From the NCBI RefSeq assembly GCF_014656545.1, contig NZ_BNDS01000013.1, positions 19,388 through 83,387 on the forward strand: 64,000 nt of DNA, in the 5' to 3' direction. The notes beneath the pieces were generated by a model. It saw only the letters and a program-made list of their open reading frames with translations, had not been told where the DNA came from and searched no databases. The stretch's first letter is position 1; every line of letters begins with the position of its first letter. Positions 58,175 through 64,000 of the stretch are shown piece by piece. This DNA comes from Neobacillus kokaensis (lineage in GTDB: Bacteria > Bacillota > Bacilli > Bacillales > Cytobacillaceae). The position numbers were made by a program, and so were the translations under genes.

Positions 58175-58265
58175 GGGCTGGGTTAAACTTGTCTGTTGAT
58201 TTCCGCTCCATGCGCTTCACTTCAATCAACATAGTAATAAATTCACCACTGCCCTTTAACACAGT
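58175..58265. repeat. MITE-like element, shorter copy
   Basis: GGGCTGGGTTAAACTTG at one end and CTTTAACACAG at the other are imperfect inverted ends; inside, TGTTGATT and AATCAACA pair perfectly. Same family as 21877-21987 with about 20 internal bases missing. It lies between two co-directional transcription units. Confidence 0.7.
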
Positions 58266-58320
58266 CTTCGAAAAATTGCTCTATCTTAAGGTATGTTATT
58301 TTTTAAACGAGTGACACATA

Positions 58321-58351
58321 AAAAGCCGCTATGGACAGGATAGCGGCTTTT
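58321..58351 (-). terminator. Terminator of the MurF-like operon
   Basis: AAAAGCCGCTA (58321-58331) pairs with TAGCGGCTTTT (58341-58351) with a 9-base loop. It starts 10 bases past the stop of the MurF-like gene, so the run 62160 to 58361 is one transcript and 58136 to 55878 another. Confidence 0.9.
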
Positions 58352-58360
58352 AAGCTGGTA

Positions 58361-59749
58361 CTAGGCAAATCGATACTTTTCTACAACTTTTCGAAAGGAT
58401 GGGTCCATTTTACCGAGGGACATTTTAAACAGAATTGTCATATCGTCATGAAAGATTTCGGCTAGTTTCGCTTCTAATTCCGCTGCGTTCATAACGAAAT
58501 GTACCCTAGCGGGATCCATTCCTAAGGTAATCGCCCTTTCACCTGTCAGCCTCGCCGAAGATCCTACTGTTATCAGGTGGTCAACCCCGCCGATATCGAA
58601 AATCGTTTGCCCCATTTGAATATGCTGTTTTCTTTCCTGATTTCCAAGGCGCTGCATTCGCCCTAGTACCAGCACCTCTGTCCTGCCGTTGGACGTTTTT
58701 TTTAGAACATCAAGGCCAGACTTCACTGAGCTTGGATTGCAACTCCATGTATCATCAATCACTGTTAAGTTACCTGCGCCATGGTACAGCTTTGCATGCC
58801 GTTCCATTGTTCGGAACGTACTAAGCCTCCTAGCAGCCTCTTCAATCGGGATACCAAGAGCAGCTGTGGCCGCGATGGCTGCCAAACTATTATAGACATT
58901 GTGCTCCCCAACCCCCGGAATCGTTACTTTATATTCACTGTTTTGAACCTGTAAAGAATAACTCATTCTGTCATTTTCAAATTGGATGTCACAAGCACGG
59001 TAGTCAGCTGTCTCATCCTTCCCAAAAGACAGAACGCTTCCTTTATACATGGCAATTGGCAGCCTTTTAATATTCTCGTCGTCGGTATTTATAATTAATA
59101 TTCCATCTTCTGATAAAACCTCTAACATTTCACCCTTTGCCTTTATATAATTTTCTAACGTTCTGCACCCTTCTAAATGAGCCTCGCCAATGTTAGTTAT
59201 GATCCCAACGGTTGGTTTAAAATATTTACCGCTAATCCTAATGTTACCGGGATAAGCAACCCCCATTTCAAAAACAGCTGCCTCTGTTTTCTCTGTTAAC
59301 CCCATCAAATATGGCAAATTTAAATGAAGACCATTTTGGCTATAAAGGGTAGAATGAACCTTCATTCTTCGATTCAAAATATGTTTAATCATATCCTTAG
59401 TCGTTGTCTTACCGCATGTACCGGTTACCCCAATGACAGGAATCTGAAATTGACTTCGATAATAATCGATAAATCTCCAATACGAATCCTTTGCATTGGC
59501 AGTTAAAATCACGTTCGCTGTCTTTGATATCATTGAAAGTATACGAGAATCTTCTGTTACAATCGTAAACTTCGATATTCCTGCGATCGCTTCCGGCTTG
59601 ATGGCCTTTTTGCTAGTGTGGAAATATAAACAATGTTCACCTATATTAGCTGTCTTCTTTACGAGCTTTCGAATTTCTTCATCAGGATCACCTTGAAGCA
59701 TTTCCCCTTTAATCACATCTAAAAAATCAGCCAGTTTAAGAGTCTTCAT
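58361..59749 (-). CDS. Mur ligase family protein (MurF-like)
   Basis: 462 residues: N-terminal domain, central ATP-binding domain with P-loop GVTGTCGKTTTKD (about 107-119), NIGEAHLEG (near 190) and RTMERHAKLYHGAGNLTVIDDTW region (quoted in part as IDDTWSCNPSS, near 330), and the C-terminal ligase domain. Mur ligases add an amino acid or dipeptide to a carboxylate through an acyl phosphate; MurF adds D-Ala-D-Ala. There is no other peptidoglycan gene nearby, and the neighbours are ATP-grasp ligases, so a dedicated polymer or modified peptide is more likely than housekeeping MurF. It follows copy B by 5 bases. Confidence 0.83.
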   Translation of the reverse strand: MKTLKLADFLDVIKGEMLQGDPDEEIRKLVKKTANIGEHCLYFHTSKKAIKPEAIAGISKFTIVTEDSRILSMISKTANVILTANAKDSYWRFIDYYRSQFQIPVIGVTGTCGKTTTKDMIKHILNRRMKVHSTLYSQNGLHLNLPYLMGLTEKTEAAVFEMGVAYPGNIRISGKYFKPTVGIITNIGEAHLEGCRTLENYIKAKGEMLEVLSEDGILIINTDDENIKRLPIAMYKGSVLSFGKDETADYRACDIQFENDRMSYSLQVQNSEYKVTIPGVGEHNVYNSLAAIAATAALGIPIEEAARRLSTFRTMERHAKLYHGAGNLTVIDDTWSCNPSSVKSGLDVLKKTSNGRTEVLVLGRMQRLGNQERKQHIQMGQTIFDIGGVDHLITVGSSARLTGERAITLGMDPARVHFVMNAAELEAKLAEIFHDDMTILFKMSLGKMDPSFRKVVEKYRFA

Positions 59750-59754
59750 TCCGG

Positions 59755-60837
59755 TTACTCCCCCTTACCCTTTGAATCCAAAAGATAGCGGGCATAGCTG
59801 ATTGGTGTCGTATATGTTGCTTTCCACACATCCATCATTTTCGCTTTTCCAAAGGTAATTCTTAGATCACGTCCATTACATTCAATAAACATTGGAAACC
59901 CATCCTCGGTCAGCCCAATATCTAAACCGACATCGGCTAAACTGGGAAAATGACTTTCTAATTCCTTTACGGCTTGCAAGGAAAATTCCTCAATTTGTTT
60001 ATAGATCATATCATAATCCAGTTCAGGTATTCCCCCCACTATTTCCCAAAGAGGTCTGCATGTGCCTCCCTGGGCCACATTGGTTACATAGCTGCCTTTT
60101 TTAGCCACCTTCCCTACGATTCCGGTAACCTGCCATTCTCCCGTTCCGTTTTTTTGAACCGATACGCGCAAATCAAAAGGGCTGCCTTCAGACTTTGCTA
60201 AGGGGATTCGCTGCTGGATAATGTAGTATTTGCTCGAAGCCTTCTTTTGAAGTATATCCGGCAGTTTGTCAGTAAAAGGCCACCTTTGCTGATGGCTGGT
60301 AACTGTCCATTGTTCATTGTCAATTCTTTTGATCAAAATGACCCCGCCGCCGAGGCTTCCGCTATTTGGCTTGATAATTAGCTCATTATGTTTTTCCATC
60401 ATTTCCTTTAAGTTTTCTAAACTCGCTTTCCTTGTCTCAGGCAAATGGCGGCTTAAATCCTCATCCCGATTAAGAATTTGATGAACCATTAATTTCCCGT
60501 AGCGATTCCAATCATTGAAAATCATAACGCCTGAACGCTGCAGCCGCTTTAATTTTTCCTTGGAGCTATTGTTAAAAAATAATCCTCTATTATGAATGAC
60601 TGCTGGTATCTGCAAATCTTTCAATTCATATTTGCCGTTATTTCCTTTGACCAAACCATTAACTTGGCCTGTTTCAATGTTAAGATCCTTTAACCGAAAA
60701 TAGCAGGGAATTAAATGATGCTTCTTACAGGCTGCTTCATAAAAATGAATGCGCTCAAAATAGGGAACTCCATGTTTAATTCCGCTGTAAATCAATCCAT
60801 CTACTAATATTCCAATATACGGAACACTCATCATCAT
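59755..60837 (-). CDS. YheC/YheD-family ATP-grasp protein (copy B)
   Basis: 360 residues. N-terminal domain YIGILVDGLIY..., ATP-grasp about 140-345 with ELIIKPNSGSLGGGVILIKR (quoted whole, 20 residues), FDLRVSVQKNG, and FIECNGRDLRI (near 323). The final metal motif reads ECN where others have EIN or EVN. The start has three ATGs in a row after GGAGGGGGT, so the exact start is uncertain by two codons. It sits between the MurF-like gene and copy C, 12 bases after the latter. Confidence 0.85.
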   Translation of the reverse strand: MMMSVPYIGILVDGLIYSGIKHGVPYFERIHFYEAACKKHHLIPCYFRLKDLNIETGQVNGLVKGNNGKYELKDLQIPAVIHNRGLFFNNSSKEKLKRLQRSGVMIFNDWNRYGKLMVHQILNRDEDLSRHLPETRKASLENLKEMMEKHNELIIKPNSGSLGGGVILIKRIDNEQWTVTSHQQRWPFTDKLPDILQKKASSKYYIIQQRIPLAKSEGSPFDLRVSVQKNGTGEWQVTGIVGKVAKKGSYVTNVAQGGTCRPLWEIVGGIPELDYDMIYKQIEEFSLQAVKELESHFPSLADVGLDIGLTEDGFPMFIECNGRDLRITFGKAKMMDVWKATYTTPISYARYLLDSKGKGE

Positions 60838-60849
60838 ACCCCCTCCGTT

Positions 60850-62160
60850 TTAAAATCCAGCTAATGCTTTTGCATAGCGAAAAGGTGTGGACAATAACGT
60901 TCTTGCCAATTTTCGATTCTTCATTTTGATTAAGCTATCATAGCCGTACCTTTTGTTGATTTCTAAAATCCAAACATTGTAGTTGCGATCAACAATGCAA
61001 TCAACAGCTACGTCACCGTAATTACCGACACATTGATCCAATTCTTTACATGCCTTCATACAACAGTCATAGATTTTCTTCTGGATTTGAAGGGTCATTT
61101 GACGATTGGCTCCAAATAAATACATAATTGCCTGATTTCCCGGCAGTAGTTTTTCAACATGTTTTAAATTGGTAACAATCGTCCCCCTTTTCGCCACCCT
61201 GCCTATCATCCCTTGACACACCCACTGTTTTAATCCATTTTTCTGCACATAAACTCTAAAATCTACATTCCTTCCTCCAATAGTTGTCGAAACACTCTGT
61301 TGAATGATGTACTTCCGCTGAATAAATTTTTCTAAAAAGGAGGTAACTTCAGCTTGAGAGGTGAAAATAGTAGCCCTTTTCATTGAATTGGTGAAAATAT
61401 ATCTGCCTTGATGGTCCAATGCTACAGAGTAAATCCCTCTCCCACCTTCACCTTTAGGAGGTTTTAAATAGATGGATTGATGATTTTGAAGCATCTGATC
61501 GAGCTGCTCCACTCCCGTTAATTTTTCAGTTTCTGGAAAGGCCTCTTTTAGTACCCTATTCCTTAAAGCATACTCTGGCAGTTCCCCTTTGCCGAAATAA
61601 TATGAGTTTATAACTCTATCACCAATATGGGAAACGAGATCATCATACCTTACAGCATCGATGGGATGCCTTTTATAAACGACATCCGGATATGGAAAAA
61701 TACCGGGGATCCATCTGGCTTGTGGTTGCTCTCCATCTGGATTATAGTAATAGCCTTCAATTTGTTTTTTGTCGATATTGATGCCTCTTGCGGCACATAC
61801 ATAAATAAGACCTTTAATGCTATGATATTCAGAAAAGCGACTCTTTAACCTTTCTAATCTTTTTGGATGCAATTCTTTAGGGTTTAAATAGGCAACAAAC
61901 GCAATAACGGGTCCAAGCGACAGCACCCTGCCGTTAATCGTCAATTCATAAGGAATACCCTCGGGAATCGTTAATTCATGTGATTGCTCTGGGATTCCGA
62001 TTGTATCTTCAGGTAATTCGTCATTTATGTTAACCGGCAGTTCCCGCGACCAGCCGCCAATTTTTAAAATAATCCTTTGTGCAGTAATGCCGTATTTTTC
62101 AACAAACTTTGTTGAAAAATCAATTGTGTTCCGATTTTGTCCATATCGAATAAAAACCAT
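60850..62160 (-). CDS. YheC/YheD-family ATP-grasp protein (copy C, longest)
   Basis: 436 residues, with an extra N-terminal domain of about 130 residues (FIRYGQNRNTIDFS...) before the YheC/YheD core. ATP-grasp motifs: IYLKPPKGEGGRGIYSVAL, VDFRVYVQKNG and ILEINKRYGYD (near 415). GGAGG lies 6 bases before the ATG at 62160. First gene of the operon ending at 58361. The extra domain may bind the acceptor. Confidence 0.85.
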   Translation of the reverse strand: MVFIRYGQNRNTIDFSTKFVEKYGITAQRIILKIGGWSRELPVNINDELPEDTIGIPEQSHELTIPEGIPYELTINGRVLSLGPVIAFVAYLNPKELHPKRLERLKSRFSEYHSIKGLIYVCAARGINIDKKQIEGYYYNPDGEQPQARWIPGIFPYPDVVYKRHPIDAVRYDDLVSHIGDRVINSYYFGKGELPEYALRNRVLKEAFPETEKLTGVEQLDQMLQNHQSIYLKPPKGEGGRGIYSVALDHQGRYIFTNSMKRATIFTSQAEVTSFLEKFIQRKYIIQQSVSTTIGGRNVDFRVYVQKNGLKQWVCQGMIGRVAKRGTIVTNLKHVEKLLPGNQAIMYLFGANRQMTLQIQKKIYDCCMKACKELDQCVGNYGDVAVDCIVDRNYNVWILEINKRYGYDSLIKMKNRKLARTLLSTPFRYAKALAGF

Positions 62161-62265
62161 AGCTTTCCTCCGCGCAGCTATTTATTTAATGACCTGAGAC
62201 CTTCGTATTATTACATGCTAAGCAAAAGCAGCTTGCTACGGCTATTAACCTAGTAAAATAAAAAA

Positions 62266-62297
62266 AGCACTTATGAACAAACCGTTACATAAGTACT
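62266..62297 (-). terminator. Terminator of the TupA-like gene
   Basis: AGCACTTATG (62266-62275) pairs with CATAAGTACT (62288-62297) with one mismatch; on the minus strand followed by TTTTTTTATTTT. It separates the TupA-like genes from the YheC/YheD operon. Confidence 0.85.
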
Positions 62298-62304
62298 AAA
62301 AATT

Positions 62305-63168
62305 TTATTGATATCTAGTAATATCAAGGTATGTCCCGTATAAGTCATCATACTTACGGGGTCTAAACTTCGTAAGGCCATTTCCTGGAGTAAATGTTAA
62401 TTCACCGAAATATATATGCTCATTCGTATAATATAAGTCTACACGGACAAAGGGAAAATCAGAAGAAAGTTGTTGTGCAACCTTAATCATTTCATTTAAT
62501 CCTGTGGGCTTTGAGGGAGAGTCCTTAAAATCATTATTATATCCCAAACGAAAAGGGAGTTTATTCCAGTTTAAATCAAATAAATCCCGCTCATGACCAT
62601 TAAACCGCTCCCCATCTACCTGAATAAATTTAGGTTCCCCATGAAAACAAAAAAATTTATAATCCTTTAAATCACCTGTTGGATCCTTTATGAGCTCTTC
62701 AATGACAATCCTTGGTTTAATATTGTAATAGTTTGGCTGGCCAGATTTTTCTCCAAAATTTAATTTAAGCCAATTTTCCATTTGGAGTTTCTTTTCTTTC
62801 CAATCAATTTTCGTTTTATCCTTTACAATAATATTCGTTCTCCATGCGTGATTGGCCTTCATGACAAAAGATTCAGGTAAAGTATTCCAATCAATTTCAT
62901 CCACACGATCATAGACTCCAATAAACGGAATTAAATACTGTTTACCTATTTTTTCTTGCACATATTGCCGTACTTCATATTTATCAGCATACTTCGAAAA
63001 TCTCTCTAGACGGCCATACAGCTTTGTCCACTGAATTTTTTCTGAAAAGGTTCGGGGATTTGCTAAATTTAGCTCGTAATGATGATGGCGTTTAAATCTA
63101 GTTTTCAATCTATTAATTTTATCGGAGAAGTATTTTTCTTCGTTCTTCCTTATCCTTTTTCTCATCAT
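62305..63168 (-). CDS. TupA-like ATP-grasp protein (copy 1)
   Basis: About 287 residues from ATG 63168, which with its neighbour at 63165 follows GGAGATGAT; longer frames upstream are spurious. Motifs: NPRTFSEKIQWTKLYGRLERF, DKYEVRQYVQEKIG, FVMKANHAWRTNIIV, YKFFCFHGEPKFIQVD, and metal-binding YFGELTFTPGNGL. This is the family named after TupA of teichuronopeptide synthesis, proposed to ligate amino acids to a surface polymer. In copy 2 the motif reads NHASGWNIIV, as in most members; here SG is replaced by WR. Tandem with copy 2. Confidence 0.85.
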   Translation of the reverse strand: MMRKRIRKNEEKYFSDKINRLKTRFKRHHHYELNLANPRTFSEKIQWTKLYGRLERFSKYADKYEVRQYVQEKIGKQYLIPFIGVYDRVDEIDWNTLPESFVMKANHAWRTNIIVKDKTKIDWKEKKLQMENWLKLNFGEKSGQPNYYNIKPRIVIEELIKDPTGDLKDYKFFCFHGEPKFIQVDGERFNGHERDLFDLNWNKLPFRLGYNNDFKDSPSKPTGLNEMIKVAQQLSSDFPFVRVDLYYTNEHIYFGELTFTPGNGLTKFRPRKYDDLYGTYLDITRYQ

Positions 63169-63196
63169 ATCATCTCCATTTAACAAGCAATAATCA

Positions 63197-64000
63197 TTAA
63201 ATATATCTATTAATATCAAGACAATTACCAAATAATTCATCATAATATCTAGGGCTAAACCGTTCCAATCCATTTCCTGGAGTAAATGTTAATTCGCCGA
63301 AATAGATACGATCATTTGTGTAATATAAATCTACACGGACAAAGGGAAGACCTTCAGAGAGTTGTCGTGCTAACTGAATCATTTCATTTAAAGCTGCAGG
63401 CTTTAGGGGGGATTGCTTAAAATTCGTAAATTTCAATTTTAAAGGGAGTTTATTCCAATCCAAATCAAAAAGATCCCGTTTATGCTCCGTAAATCGATCC
63501 CCGTCTACTTGGATAAATTTTGGTTCGCCATGAAAACAAAAAAATTTATAATCCTTCAAATCTCCTGACGGATCTTTGATTAATTCTTCAATCACAACTC
63601 TTGGTTTAATATTACGGTAGTTTGCTTCACTAAATAATTTATAATAACTCGATTGAAGCCATTTTCTCATTTTGTTTTTTGCGCTTTCCTGATTAACCAT
63701 TGTTTTATCCTCAACAATAATATTCCATCCGGAAGCGTGATTAGCCTTCATTGCAAAGGATTCAGGTAACATATTCCAATCAATTTGATCTACATTATCA
63801 AAAACGCTTATTAGCGGAATTAAATATTGTTCCCCTATTTTTTCTTTCACGTATTGCCGTACTTCATATTTATCTACATACTTTGAAAATCTCTCAAGCT
63901 TGCCATGATATTTAACCCACTGAATTTTTTCAGAAAAGGTTTTAGGATTTTCTAAATTTAAATCATAACCATGTATTTTTTTAAATTTTTTATTCAATAA
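63197..64000 (-). CDS. TupA-like ATP-grasp protein (copy 2, 5' end outside window)
   Basis: At least 267 residues, open to the edge of the window; the apparent TTG at 63997 need not be the start. It is a close paralogue of copy 1: NPKTFSEKIQWVKYHGKLERF, DKYEVRQYVKEKIG, MKANHASGWNIIVEDK, YKFFCFHGEPKFIQVD and YFGELTFTPGNGLERF are shared or nearly so. The gap between the two genes is 28 bases. Probably part of a larger surface-polymer cluster extending beyond the window. Confidence 0.85.
   Translation of the reverse strand, partial: LLNKKFKKIHGYDLNLENPKTFSEKIQWVKYHGKLERFSKYVDKYEVRQYVKEKIGEQYLIPLISVFDNVDQIDWNMLPESFAMKANHASGWNIIVEDKTMVNQESAKNKMRKWLQSSYYKLFSEANYRNIKPRVVIEELIKDPSGDLKDYKFFCFHGEPKFIQVDGDRFTEHKRDLFDLDWNKLPLKLKFTNFKQSPLKPAALNEMIQLARQLSEGLPFVRVDLYYTNDRIYFGELTFTPGNGLERFSPRYYDELFGNCLDINRYI

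Noticed and set aside
62170-62250. Sporulation sigma-K promoter before copy C
   Set aside because: CATGTAATA is near the -10 consensus but no AC-type -35 is at the right distance; too weak to claim.
63169-63273. N-terminal extension of TupA-like copy 1
   Set aside because: The extra 35 residues are read from the end of copy 2 and from the intergenic gap; a good ribosome binding site marks 63165-63168.

Overview
The window reads as chromosomal DNA of a low-GC, spore-forming Bacillaceae bacterium (Bacillus or Neobacillus-like). The grounds are strong AGGAGG-type ribosome binding sites, a phoD-tatA-tatC locus of the Bacillus subtilis type, a YtrA-type GntR/ABC cluster, YheC/YheD proteins (a family tied to spore coats), cre-like and PhoP-like sites, and dispersed GGTGCCTGACACC repeats. 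Most genes lie on the minus strand. I saw no tRNA, rRNA, complete transposase, prophage module or CRISPR array. Start codons were adjusted by Shine-Dalgarno position where stated.

Layout. 0-5.4 kb: an unknown protein, a ThDP-dependent acetolactate-synthase-like enzyme and a GAF-GAF-PAS-GGDEF-EAL cyclic-di-GMP protein. 5.7-17 kb: a catabolic island with three M20 metallo-amidohydrolases, an unassigned permease, a GNAT protein, a muconate-lactonizing-superfamily epimerase, an unusual transcription factor, an NhaC antiporter and a VOC protein. A nearly identical 25-bp element sits before the regulator/epimerase pair and before nhaC, so they probably form one regulon for acylated or N-carbamoylated amino acids or peptides. 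17-26 kb: a DedA protein, a GntR-ABC-ECF sigma cluster, a YhfC-type membrane protease and a large orphan HAD protein.

26-50 kb is a carbohydrate island. It holds the Leloir genes galK-galT-galM with a LacI-type regulator, lacZ, and two sugar importers, each a binding lipoprotein plus two permeases but no ATPase. It also has an MFS exporter, a glycosidase, an SDR dehydrogenase and a YesM/YesN-type two-component system. At the head of the lacZ importer operon lies a pair of glycine-dehydrogenase-like (GcvPA/GcvPB) PLP proteins with an altered active-site loop and no GcvT or GcvH nearby. This is one of two candidates for an undescribed system.

50-55.6 kb: a small Cys-rich protein, a frameshifted thioredoxin gene, the LemA/TPM pair and phoD-tatA-tatC with a PhoP-type promoter. 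55.9-64 kb: a run of ligases, namely three YheC/YheD ATP-grasp proteins, another ATP-grasp enzyme, a MurF-like ligase and two tandem TupA-like ATP-grasp proteins. This suggests a surface or spore-envelope peptide-type polymer and is the second candidate system.

The non-coding DNA is also striking. Three intergenic tandem arrays have unrelated core sequences but the same 21-bp period. There is a REP-like GTGTCAGGCACC family at six places and a small MITE-like family at three.
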